Of a DNA stretch of 39,370 nt, positions 16,504 to 23,936 are shown piece after piece (within the stretch, counting starts at the first letter, position 1; each line of letters starts with the position of its first letter). The position numbers and the translations under genes are program-made. The stretch is from Thermohalobaculum sp039030915 (lineage in GTDB: Bacteria > Pseudomonadota > Alphaproteobacteria > Rhodobacterales > Rhodobacteraceae). Location of the stretch: the NCBI GenBank assembly GCA_039030915.1, contig JBCCDG010000026.1, forward strand, positions 1-39,370, in the 5' to 3' direction. The notes under the pieces are model-generated. The model was not told the origin of the DNA. It saw only the letters and a program-made list of their open reading frames with translations, and did no database searches.

Positions 16504-17400
16504 TCAGGCGGCGAGATCCTCGGCGCTCAGCGACCGCAGGAAGTCTGCGAACTCTGCGCCCAGATCCTCACGCATGAGAGCGAAGGCCACCGTCGCCTGC
16601 AGGAACCCTTGCTTGGAGCCGCAATCGTAGCGCCGACCCTGAAAGCGGAACCCCGTCACGCCGCCCGGCGCATCGACCTGGGCCGCGATCGCATCGGTGA
16701 GCTGGATCTCCCCGCCCGCGCCCGTCTCCTTTCGGTCGAGAAAGCGCATGACCTCCGGCGTCAGGATATAGCGCCCGATAACGGCCGTGTTGGAGGGCGC
16801 CTCCTCGGTTTTCGGCTTCTCGACCATGCCGCCGACCTCGACCACAGCGCCATTGTCTTCGCGGATATCGAGCGTGCCGTAGGCCGAGATCTTGTCCTTC
16901 GGCACATCGAACGCGGCGACCATGCAGCCACCCTTGCCGCGCGCCTCATAGGCCTCGACCATCTGCGCCATGCACCCCTTCGGCCCCTTGATGACGTCGT
17001 CAGGCAGGATGACCGCGAAGGGCTGCTCACCCACCAGACGCCGCGCACACCAGACCGCGTGGCCGAGGCCCAGCGCCTCCTGCTGGCGGATATAGGCAAT
17101 GGCGCCGGAAGGCATCGTCGAATTCCGAACTTCGGCGAGGAGCGCGTCCTTGCCTTTCTCCTCCAGCGCCTGCTCAAGCTCGTAATGGCTGTCGAAGTAG
17201 TCCTCCAGAGAGGACTTCCCGCGCGCGGTCACGAAGATGAAGTCGGTGATCCCGGCCTCGCGCGCCTCATCGATGGCATACTGGATCAGCGGCCGGTCGA
17301 CGAGCGGCAGCATTTCTTTCGGCATGGACTTCGTCGCGGGCACGAAGCGCGTGCCCATGCCTGCGACGGGGAAAACCGCGGTGCGGACGGCTTGCGGCAT
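16504..17400 (-). CDS. galU: UTP-glucose-1-phosphate uridylyltransferase
   Basis: This 298-residue enzyme makes UDP-glucose from UTP and glucose-1-phosphate. The nucleotide-binding loop FPVAGMGTRFVPATKSMPKE (10-29) is intact, as are LPDDVIKG, GGMVEKPKTEEAPSN and GRYILTPEV. The length is standard. The ATG at 17400 is preceded by GAGAGGAC at a good distance, which rules out the longer frame. It is the first gene of a probable two-gene unit with the glycosyltransferase. Its upstream region has a 13-nt-period direct repeat and lies after the kdsB hairpin. Confidence 0.96.
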   Translation of the reverse strand: MPQAVRTAVFPVAGMGTRFVPATKSMPKEMLPLVDRPLIQYAIDEAREAGITDFIFVTARGKSSLEDYFDSHYELEQALEEKGKDALLAEVRNSTMPSGAIAYIRQQEALGLGHAVWCARRLVGEQPFAVILPDDVIKGPKGCMAQMVEAYEARGKGGCMVAAFDVPKDKISAYGTLDIREDNGAVVEVGGMVEKPKTEEAPSNTAVIGRYILTPEVMRFLDRKETGAGGEIQLTDAIAAQVDAPGGVTGFRFQGRRYDCGSKQGFLQATVAFALMREDLGAEFADFLRSLSAEDLAA

Positions 17401-17494
17401 CGGATGTCCTCTCGTTTTCGCTGCCATCGCTGGTGCGGATGGCCGGCTCTTGTTCGGCTCCAGACCCGGCGTAGCGGGCTTTGGGATAACATAG

Positions 17495-17514
17495 CGTGAC
17501 AAGCATTCGTGACA
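17495..17514 (-). promoter_or_regulatory. Direct repeat in the galU upstream region, possible operator
   Basis: CGTGACA occurs at 17495-17501 and again at 17508-17514, a 13-nt period, about 95 nt upstream of galU. Nearby (about 17532-17549) are the small palindromes GTATAC and CTGCATTGCAG. The segment is more AT-rich than its neighbours. Protein binding is a guess; no known regulator motif was matched. Confidence 0.3.
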
Positions 17515-17554
17515 GTATCGGGGCGCAAACGCGTATACTGCATTGCAGCATCAA

Positions 17555-17582
17555 CGCGGGATCCGCATCATTCGATCCCGCG
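17555..17582 (-). terminator. Hairpin spanning the kdsB stop codon
   Basis: CGCGGGATC (17555-17563) and GATCCCGCG (17574-17582) form a perfect 9-bp stem with a 10-nt loop. The kdsB stop codon (17568-17570) lies in the loop. On the minus strand the stem is followed by TTGATG rather than a T-run, so terminator function is plausible but not certain. Confidence 0.45.
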
Positions 17583-18371
17583 GGCCGAAAGCGCCGCTTC
17601 GACGCGCGGCACGTCCTCCGGGTTGTTCACTTCCCAGAACGCCGCGCCACGACCCTCGACCTCGACGCAGGCCACCTCGAGCCCGTGCTCGAGAAAGCGG
17701 AGCTGCTCCAGCCCCTCCGCTTGCTCCAGCATGCCCGGTGCGAGGCCGATATAGGCGGTCAGCGCCGGGACCCTGAACGCATATACGCCGACGTGATGGA
17801 ACGCAGGCACATCGCCGCCCGCGCCGTAGGGCAAGACTTCCTTGGAAAAATACAGCGCTTTGCCGGCCCTGTCCAAGACCGCGAGCGTCCCTCCCACTCG
17901 GCCGGCCGCGCGATCCGCCCTGAAGTCGGCGAGCGCCGCCGCATCGCAGCGGAGTACGGGCGTCGCAACCCCGCAGGCCGGATCGGAGCGCATCGCCGCG
18001 ACCAGCGCCTCCACGAACCAGGGTGGCGTGAGGGGCGCGTCCCCCTGCAGGTTGACCACGATACCGCTCAGCCGCAGCTTCTCCGCTACCTCGGCGCAGC
18101 GTTCCGTGCCGTTGCGGCAGTCTGGCGAGGTCATCGCGACCTCCGCACCAAAGCTGCGAGCAGCCTCGGCGATACGCTCGTCATCGGTCGCGACGATGAC
18201 GCGATCGATCCCGCCCGCGTCGCGCGCCGCCTCCCATGCCCGCTCGACCAAACTCTTGGAGACGCCGTTGGCGCCCTTAAGCGGGACAAGCGGCTTACCG
18301 GGAAACCGGCTGGAGGCATAGCGGGCGGGGATGACGATGGTGACGGCTTCACCGGTCTCGGGCGCCGCCAT
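17568..18371 (-). CDS. kdsB: 3-deoxy-manno-octulosonate cytidylyltransferase
   Basis: The 267-residue enzyme activates Kdo as CMP-Kdo for LPS assembly. It carries IPARYASSRFPGKPL (14-28), the DRVIVATDDERI block, NGTERCAE, and the late pattern FHHVGVYAFR and EQAEGLEQLRFLEHG. The usual NVQGDEP motif reads NLQGDAP here, so the acidic residue after the metal-binding Asp is replaced by Ala. The ATG at 18371 overlaps the TGA of cysQ by one base (TGATG), indicating coupling. The longer open frame upstream is inside cysQ. A CMP-transferase for another nonulosonate is less likely. Confidence 0.9.
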   Translation of the reverse strand: MAAPETGEAVTIVIPARYASSRFPGKPLVPLKGANGVSKSLVERAWEAARDAGGIDRVIVATDDERIAEAARSFGAEVAMTSPDCRNGTERCAEVAEKLRLSGIVVNLQGDAPLTPPWFVEALVAAMRSDPACGVATPVLRCDAAALADFRADRAAGRVGGTLAVLDRAGKALYFSKEVLPYGAGGDVPAFHHVGVYAFRVPALTAYIGLAPGMLEQAEGLEQLRFLEHGLEVACVEVEGRGAAFWEVNNPEDVPRVEAALSARGIE

Positions 18372-19168
18372 CAGGCCTCCTCCACCGGCACGCCCGCGCC
18401 GTAGGCGATGAAATGCGGGTTCTCCCAACCGGGCTTGCCGTAAGCGAGCGGGCGCAGATGCTCGAGTGTGCGCACATCGCCACCGGCTGCGAGCAGAACG
18501 GCGTGCCCGGCGGCCGTATCCCATTCCATCGTGCGCCCGAGACGGGGATAGAAATCCGCCTCCCCGGCCGCCACCAGGCAGAACTTGAGCGAGGAGCCGG
18601 CATTGCGGCTCTCCTTCGGCGCATAGCGCTTGATGTAATCCTCCGTCGCCTTGTTGCCGTGTGACTTCGAGGCGACGACGACAAGCGCCTCCGCTTCCGC
18701 CTCCCGCACCGTGATCGGGCGCGCGCTGTCCGGCACGGGATGCACGAGGTCATCGAGCGCCTCTTCCTCCGCGCCCCCTTCGGCCAGGCTCCGCCAGAGA
18801 CGCTGGCGCGCCGGCGCGAGGACGATGCCAAGGCGCGGCCTGCCCTCCTCGATAAGCGCGATGTTCACGGTGAAGTCGCCGCGTCGCTGCACGAACTCCT
18901 TCGTACCGTCGAGGGGGTCGACCAGGAAGAAACGGTCGGGCGCGGGGCCCTCCTGGCTCTCGGCGCGCTCTTCCGTTACGACAGGGATGTCCGGAAAGGC
19001 GGCGGCGAGGCCCGCGGCGATGATGTCGTCCGCGGCCAGATCCGCCTCCGTCACGGGCGAGGCGTCGTCCTTCTCACGGGTGCCGAAATCGTCGCTTTCG
19101 TAGATGGCGATGATGGCCCGCCCGGCCTCGAGCGCGAGGCGCCTGATCTCGGTTGCGATCTCCTCCAC
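18371..19168 (-). CDS. cysQ: 3'(2'),5'-bisphosphate nucleotidase
   Basis: The 265-residue protein belongs to the inositol-monophosphatase-like Mg/Li-sensitive phosphatases. The metal-binding residues are seen as EE (67-68) and DPLDGTKEF (84-92, with Asp84 and Asp87). EWDTAAGHAVLLAAGG is the C-terminal family motif. CysQ removes the 3'-phosphate from PAP formed in sulfate assimilation. I chose GTG at 19168 because GGGAGGAA lies just upstream and the length becomes typical; an ATG at 19231 is possible. It is followed by kdsB with a TGATG overlap and is divergent from hisD. Confidence 0.9.
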   Translation of the reverse strand: MEEIATEIRRLALEAGRAIIAIYESDDFGTREKDDASPVTEADLAADDIIAAGLAAAFPDIPVVTEERAESQEGPAPDRFFLVDPLDGTKEFVQRRGDFTVNIALIEEGRPRLGIVLAPARQRLWRSLAEGGAEEEALDDLVHPVPDSARPITVREAEAEALVVVASKSHGNKATEDYIKRYAPKESRNAGSSLKFCLVAAGEADFYPRLGRTMEWDTAAGHAVLLAAGGDVRTLEHLRPLAYGKPGWENPHFIAYGAGVPVEEA

Positions 19169-19325
19169 GGCGTTCCTCCCCGGCTCGATGATGGGGCTTT
19201 CATAGGCGCTCCGCTGGGTCAGCGCCAGCATCGGGCGGTACGAGGCGCCGCCGCGATGTCCTTGCGCGCCCCGCGGCCGGGAGCCTATCAGGGCGTGCAC
19301 GTTTTTCAGTTCGACGGTCCGAACC

Positions 19326-20633
19326 ATGCCCGCCTTCATCCGCCACGACGCCCCCGATTTCGAGGCTGCCTTCAGCGCGCTGACCGAGGCGAAGCGCGCC
19401 TCGGATGCCGGGGTGGACGGGCCCGTGGCCGAGATCATTGCCGATGTGCGGGCGCGGGGCGTTGAGGCCGTGGTCGAGCTCACGCGCCGCTTCGATCGCT
19501 GGCAGGCGACGGCGGAGACGCTGGCAATGGGCGCGGATGAGATCGACGCCGCGATCGCGACGGTGCCGGACGAGACCCGCGCCGCCCTCGAACTCGCCGC
19601 CGAACGCATCCGCGCCTACCACGCACGGCAGGTTCCGGAAGCGGCCGAGTGGGAGGATGCGGCCGGCATTCGGCTGGGCTGGCGCTGGACGCCGGTCGAC
19701 GCGGCGGGGCTCTACGTGCCGGGCGGGCTCGCCAGCTATCCCTCCTCGCTCCTCATGAATGCCATTCCGGCGGCCGTCGCGGGCGTCGAGCGTATCGTGA
19801 TGTGCGTGCCAACGCCGGACGGCATCGTGAACCCGCTGGTGCTCCTTGCCGCGCGCCTTTCGGGCATCGACACGATATGGCGGATCGGGGGCGCGCAGGC
19901 GGTGGCGGCGCTTGCCTACGGTGCCCCACCCGTCGAACCCGTGGACGTGATCACCGGCCCCGGCAACGCCTATGTGGCCGCCGCCAAGCGCCAGGTCTTC
20001 GGCCATGTCGGCATCGACATGATCGCAGGGCCGTCGGAGGTGCTGGTGATCGCGGACGGGGACAACGACCCGGACCTCATCGCCATCGACCTTCTTGCGC
20101 AGGCCGAGCACGACGCCACGGCACAGTCTATCTGCATCACCGACGATGCGGCCTTCGGCGAGGCCGTTGTGGCGGCGGTCGACCGCCGCCTTGCGATGCT
20201 CCAGCGCCGGGAGATCGCGGCAGCAAGCTGGGCGCGCCATGGCGGTGTCGTCGTAGCGCGAGACCTCGCACAGGCGGCGATGCTCTCCAACCGGATCGCG
20301 CCCGAGCATCTGGAGCTGGCCGTCGAGGACCCGGATGCGCTCGCGGCGAAGATCCGGCATGCCGGCGCAATCTTCCTCGGCCGGCACACCCCCGAGGCAC
20401 TGGGTGACTATGTGGCCGGACCGAACCACGTGCTGCCGACCGCCGGCTCGGCGCGCTTCTCCTCCGGCCTCTCGGTGCTCGACTTCATGAAGCGCACGAC
20501 GCTAACGCGCGCCAGTGCCGCAGGTCTCGCCGCGATCGGCCCGGCCGCCGCAATCCTGGCAGAAGCCGAGAGCCTCGAGGCACATGCATTGTCGGTCACC
20601 GACCGCCTGGAGAATAGAAAGGCGGCCGAATGA
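19326..20633 (+). CDS. hisD: Histidinol dehydrogenase
   Basis: The 435-residue enzyme carries out the last two oxidations of histidine synthesis with NAD and zinc. Family blocks seen are GLYVPGGLASYPSSLLMNAIPA, TGPGNAYVAAAKRQVFG, DMIAGPSEVLVIAD and LLAQAEHDATAQ, the last with the Gln and His zinc ligands. GPNHVLPTAGSARFSSGL near the C-terminus carries further active-site residues. Length is standard. It starts the conserved alphaproteobacterial run hisD-UPF0262-phosphatase-infA, and its stop overlaps the next ATG by 4 nt. No other his genes are in the window. Confidence 0.97.
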   Translation: MPAFIRHDAPDFEAAFSALTEAKRASDAGVDGPVAEIIADVRARGVEAVVELTRRFDRWQATAETLAMGADEIDAAIATVPDETRAALELAAERIRAYHARQVPEAAEWEDAAGIRLGWRWTPVDAAGLYVPGGLASYPSSLLMNAIPAAVAGVERIVMCVPTPDGIVNPLVLLAARLSGIDTIWRIGGAQAVAALAYGAPPVEPVDVITGPGNAYVAAAKRQVFGHVGIDMIAGPSEVLVIADGDNDPDLIAIDLLAQAEHDATAQSICITDDAAFGEAVVAAVDRRLAMLQRREIAAASWARHGGVVVARDLAQAAMLSNRIAPEHLELAVEDPDALAAKIRHAGAIFLGRHTPEALGDYVAGPNHVLPTAGSARFSSGLSVLDFMKRTTLTRASAAGLAAIGPAAAILAEAESLEAHALSVTDRLENRKAAE

Positions 20634-21121
20634 CCGATTTCGCAGAGACGGACCGGCTCGAGGCCGTCAAGCTCCTCGAGGACCGGCCCCGCGCCCGTAC
20701 GCCTGAGATCCAGCAGGAACTGGACGTCGCCCTTTTCGACCTCATCGAGGACAACCGCTTCCGCCCGGCCCAGCGGGATGCGGGCAATGGCGGTCCCTAC
20801 ACGCTCGGCATCGGCATGGTCGACCGGCTCCTCCAGCTCGAGGTGCGCGACGGCGCGGAGGCAGAACCGCTGGAGCTGCGTCTCTCGATCGGGCCCCTCC
20901 GTGGCGTGATCAAGGACTACTTTGCGATCTGCGAGGCCTATTTCGACGCGGTGAAGAAGCTTCCACCGTCCAAGATCGAGGCCATCGATATGGGGCGGCG
21001 CGGTATCCATGACGAGGGCGCCCGACTTCTCGAAGAGCGCCTTGAGGGCCGCATCCTGACCGACCACGACACGGCAAGACGGCTTTTTACCGTGATCTGC
21101 GCATTGCAGTTCCGGGGCTGA
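20630..21121 (+). CDS. UPF0262 family protein
   Basis: This 163-residue protein is an UPF0262 member, a family found mainly in Alphaproteobacteria and usually encoded after hisD. It has the typical IQQELDVALFDLIEDN-type segment near residues 27-42, GPYTLGIGMVDRLL and RGIHDEGARLLEERL. No catalytic motif, signal or membrane segment is visible. Function is unknown. The ATG at 20630 overlaps the hisD stop (ATGA), which supports cotranslation. Confidence 0.92.
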   Translation: MTDFAETDRLEAVKLLEDRPRARTPEIQQELDVALFDLIEDNRFRPAQRDAGNGGPYTLGIGMVDRLLQLEVRDGAEAEPLELRLSIGPLRGVIKDYFAICEAYFDAVKKLPPSKIEAIDMGRRGIHDEGARLLEERLEGRILTDHDTARRLFTVICALQFRG

Positions 21122-21124
21122 GGC

Positions 21125-21601
21125 GTGGCCGAGGGCCCTAAGCCCCGCGGCTATGACGGGGGCGTATTGCCCGGTGCCGTTCTCTTCTGCTGCAACCAGA
21201 ACCAGATCCGGTCGCCCTTTGCCGAGGGGCTGCTCAAGAAGCTCCACGGCCGCAAGGTCTTCGTGCAGTCGTGCGGCGTGCGCGAGACGGACGAGGTCGA
21301 TCCCTTCATGGCCGCCGTCGCCGCCGAGGTCGGGGTCGACATCTCCAAGCATCGGCCCCGCAGCTTCGACGAGATGGAGGCCTGGGGCGACGACATCACG
21401 GGCTACGACGTGATCATCGCGCTCTCCCCTGCGGCGCAGCGCCAGGCCATGGAGCGCACGCGCGCCTCCGCCGTCGAGATCGAGTACTGGCCCGTGCTCG
21501 ATCCCAGCGGCATCGGCGAGAGCCGGGCGCAGAAGCTTGACGCCTACCGCCAGACGCGCGATCAGATCCTGGCGCTGGTGCGCAGCACTTTCGGCGGCTG
21601 A
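21125..21601 (+). CDS. Low-molecular-weight protein-tyrosine-phosphatase family protein
   Basis: The 158-residue protein has the phosphatase P-loop near its N-terminus, CNQNQIRS (C-x5-R-S), preceded by VLF. The general-acid region is likely in YWPVLDPSGIGES, where LMW-PTPs have their DP loop. Substrates may be phosphotyrosine proteins or arsenate; the sequence does not decide. Translation starts at GTG 21125, three nucleotides after the UPF0262 stop. Its position before infA matches the order in related alphaproteobacteria. Confidence 0.88.
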   Translation: MAEGPKPRGYDGGVLPGAVLFCCNQNQIRSPFAEGLLKKLHGRKVFVQSCGVRETDEVDPFMAAVAAEVGVDISKHRPRSFDEMEAWGDDITGYDVIIALSPAAQRQAMERTRASAVEIEYWPVLDPSGIGESRAQKLDAYRQTRDQILALVRSTFGG

Positions 21602-21640
21602 GCTGCGCTGCCGCCGCTCGAGCGTTCGGACCGTTCTAGC

Positions 21641-21668
21641 TTGAAATTCCCTGATTTCGGCGTCATAT
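21641..21668 (+). promoter_or_regulatory. Candidate infA promoter
   Basis: TTGAAA (21641-21646) and TCATAT (21663-21668) are separated by 16 nt and lie 33 nt before the infA ATG, in the only sizeable gap of this run. This resembles a sigma-70 promoter and would allow infA-maf-RNase expression apart from hisD. Confidence 0.45.
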
Positions 21669-21700
21669 CGCGGCGTTCCTGCAACAACACTAGGTAGTCC

Positions 21701-21919
21701 ATGTCCAAGGAAGAGACCCTCGAGTTCCCAGGGGTCGTCGTCGAGCTTCTGCCCAATGCCACGTTCCGCGTGAAGCTCGAGAACGATCACGAAATCATCG
21801 CTCACACTGCCGGCAAGATGCGTAAGAACCGCATTCGCGTGCTGGCGGGCGACAAGGTCCAGGTCGAGATGACGCCCTACGACCTCACCAAGGGCCGCAT
21901 CACCTATCGCTTCAAGTAA
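21701..21919 (+). CDS. infA: Translation initiation factor IF-1
   Basis: This 72-residue S1/OB-fold protein binds the ribosomal A site during initiation. It shows the full IF-1 pattern: MSKEETLEFPGVVVELLPNA, FRVKLENDHEIIAHTAGKMRKN and GDKVQVEMTPYDLTKGRI. Length is exactly typical. The start ATG has no strong ribosome binding site. The gene is followed by maf after 10 nt. Confidence 0.98.
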   Translation: MSKEETLEFPGVVVELLPNATFRVKLENDHEIIAHTAGKMRKNRIRVLAGDKVQVEMTPYDLTKGRITYRFK

Positions 21920-21929
21920 GGCGCAGCAT

Positions 21930-22652
21930 GTGAGCGATACCGGTGCGTCTTCGCCCGAGGGCCTTCGGCTTGCCCGGCCCACCGAACGAGGGGCGGAGAA
22001 CGACACCGCGCCGACGGGCGCAGTCGCCCATCCATCCGACGCCGCCGAAATGCCCGGGAATACCCTGCGCCTCGTCCTCGGCTCGGCTTCTCCCCGACGT
22101 CTCGCCCTTCTCGCCCAGATCGGCGTCGTGCCCGATGCGGTGACGGCTGCCGATATCGACGAGACGCCGCTCAAGGCGGAGCTGCCGCGCCGCTACGCCG
22201 AGCGCATCGCCGCCGACAAGAACGCGGCACTCGGCCCGATCGCCCCGGACACCCTGATCTTGACGGCTGACACGGTCGTGAGCGCCGGGCGCCGCATCCT
22301 TGGAAAGCCGGCCGACGCGGCCGAGGCCGCCGCGTTCCTCCTTCTTCTTTCGGGCCGGCGCCATCGGGTCTGCACCGCCGTTTGCCTCTCCGGCCCCGGT
22401 TTTCGTCGAACGCGGCTCGTGGAGACGAAGGTGAAGATGAAGCGGCTCTCGGATGCCGAGCTCTCGGCCTATCTCCGCTCGGGAGAATGGCGCGGCAAGG
22501 CGGGCGGCTATGCGATCCAGGGCCTCGGCGCGGCCCTCATCCCGGAGATCCACGGCAGCTACACTAATGTCGTCGGACTGCCGCTGGTAGAGACCGCCAA
22601 TCTCCTCCGCGGCGCGGGCTATCAGGTCGGCCTCGACGGCGCGCCGGCATGA
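21930..22652 (+). CDS. maf: Maf family nucleotide pyrophosphatase
   Basis: The protein hydrolyses non-canonical or modified nucleoside triphosphates in characterised relatives. Motifs are LGSASPRRLALLAQIG, the catalytic ADTVVS, and GKAGGYAIQGLGA. From the GTG at 21930 it has 240 residues, with about 40 extra N-terminal residues that are unstructured in appearance. The ATG at 22050 gives a start closer to the family norm, so the N-terminus is uncertain. It overlaps the RNase gene by 4 nt (ATGA). Confidence 0.9.
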   Translation: MSDTGASSPEGLRLARPTERGAENDTAPTGAVAHPSDAAEMPGNTLRLVLGSASPRRLALLAQIGVVPDAVTAADIDETPLKAELPRRYAERIAADKNAALGPIAPDTLILTADTVVSAGRRILGKPADAAEAAAFLLLLSGRRHRVCTAVCLSGPGFRRTRLVETKVKMKRLSDAELSAYLRSGEWRGKAGGYAIQGLGAALIPEIHGSYTNVVGLPLVETANLLRGAGYQVGLDGAPA

Positions 22653-23848
22653 AGGGACGCATCATCCTCCTTGGCACGGCGCCATCGGGCGCCGGCGCCG
22701 CCGCGCTGCTCGTGGACGGGACGCTCGAGGACTATCTCGAGGATGCGCCGTCCGGCGATCCCACACCCCCGCCCGGCGAGATCCTGCCCGCCCGTATCCT
22801 GCGCAGCGGCGGCAAGGGCGCGGGCGCCTTCGTCACGCTCGGCGAGACCGGTCAGGGCTTCCTGCGTGACGGCGCAGGGTTCAAGGAAGGCCGCCGCCTC
22901 CTCGTTCAGGTCGCGGGATACGCCGAGCCCGGCAAGGCGCCTCCCGTGACGCGGCGGCTCACGATCAAGCACCTTCTCCTCATCCACACGCCGGGCGCGC
23001 CGGGGCTCAACGTCTCCCGTCAGATCCGCGATGCGGCGGAGCGCGAACGCCTGGAAGAGGCCCTGCGCATGGCCGCCGAACCCTTCTTTTCGGCCTCGGG
23101 CGCCCCGGCAGGCGAGGACAGCCCCGCCGCCCGGCGCCATGCCCGCATGGCCCGCTATGGCGCGATGCTGGAGGAGGGCGGCATCATCGTCCGCTCGGCC
23201 GCCGAAGGCGCCTCTGCCGATGCGCTGCAAGACGCACTCCAATCGGTACTCGAACGCCGTGCCGTGCTCGAAGACGCGCTCGAGGCAGGCACCCTCCCGC
23301 CCTCTGCGGAAAGCGCCACTACCATCGCGCTTCGCGAATGGTCCCTGCCGCCGCCAGCCGCGATCCTGGTCGCCGCTGGAATGAAAGACGCGATCGATGC
23401 CGTCGCCCTCCAAGGCCCCCTCGCCGACCGCCGTCGCGACGAGGAGGGCGATCCTTTCGACCGGCTCGGCGTCTGGGACGCGCTCGACACTCTCGCGGCA
23501 CCGCGGGCGCCCCTCCCTTCCGGCGGCAGCCTTGTGATCGAGCCGACCACCGCGCTCGTCGCGGTCGACGTGAACACTGGCGGCGACTTCTCCCCCGCCG
23601 CAGGCCTCAAGGCCAATATCGAGGCGGCCCGCGCGCTTCCCCGCCAGCTGCGCCTGCGCGGCCTCGGCGGTCAGATCGCGATAGACTTCGCGCCCATGGC
23701 CAAGAAGGACCGCCGCGCGGTCGAGAGCGCCCTCAAGGCCGCGATCAAGCGCGACCCCGTCGAGACCACGGCGCACGGCTTCACGACGATGGGCCTCTTC
23801 GAGCTGCAGCGAAAGCGCGAGCGGCGCCCGCTTTACGAACTCCGCTAG
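22649..23848 (+). CDS. rng: Ribonuclease E/G family protein, short form without Zn-link
   Basis: The 399-residue protein has an S1-like segment (GEILPARILRSGGKGAGAFVTLG, about 43-65) and the RNase E/G catalytic metal sites Asp307 in ALVAVDVNTGG and Asp346 in GQIAIDFAPM. It stops soon after the FELQRKRERRP block, so the zinc-link CPxCxG motif and small domain of full-length RNase G (about 490 residues) are absent. It probably processes RNA 5' ends, but tetramer formation must differ. The ATG overlaps maf by 4 nt. In relatives yacG follows directly; here an RND operon intervenes. Confidence 0.88.
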   Translation: MKGRIILLGTAPSGAGAAALLVDGTLEDYLEDAPSGDPTPPPGEILPARILRSGGKGAGAFVTLGETGQGFLRDGAGFKEGRRLLVQVAGYAEPGKAPPVTRRLTIKHLLLIHTPGAPGLNVSRQIRDAAERERLEEALRMAAEPFFSASGAPAGEDSPAARRHARMARYGAMLEEGGIIVRSAAEGASADALQDALQSVLERRAVLEDALEAGTLPPSAESATTIALREWSLPPPAAILVAAGMKDAIDAVALQGPLADRRRDEEGDPFDRLGVWDALDTLAAPRAPLPSGGSLVIEPTTALVAVDVNTGGDFSPAAGLKANIEAARALPRQLRLRGLGGQIAIDFAPMAKKDRRAVESALKAAIKRDPVETTAHGFTTMGLFELQRKRERRPLYELR

Positions 23849-23936
23849 CACCGCGTGCGGCCGGGGGGCGGGCTGGCGGGTGGGCGGCCCCGATGCCGGG
23901 CCCGACAGGGCGCGGCGAGGACAGGCCGAGCACCTG

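Noticed and set aside
20408..22174. Minus-strand open frame of 588 codons
   Set aside because: It spans the antisense of hisD, UPF0262, the phosphatase gene and infA, four separate recognised genes.
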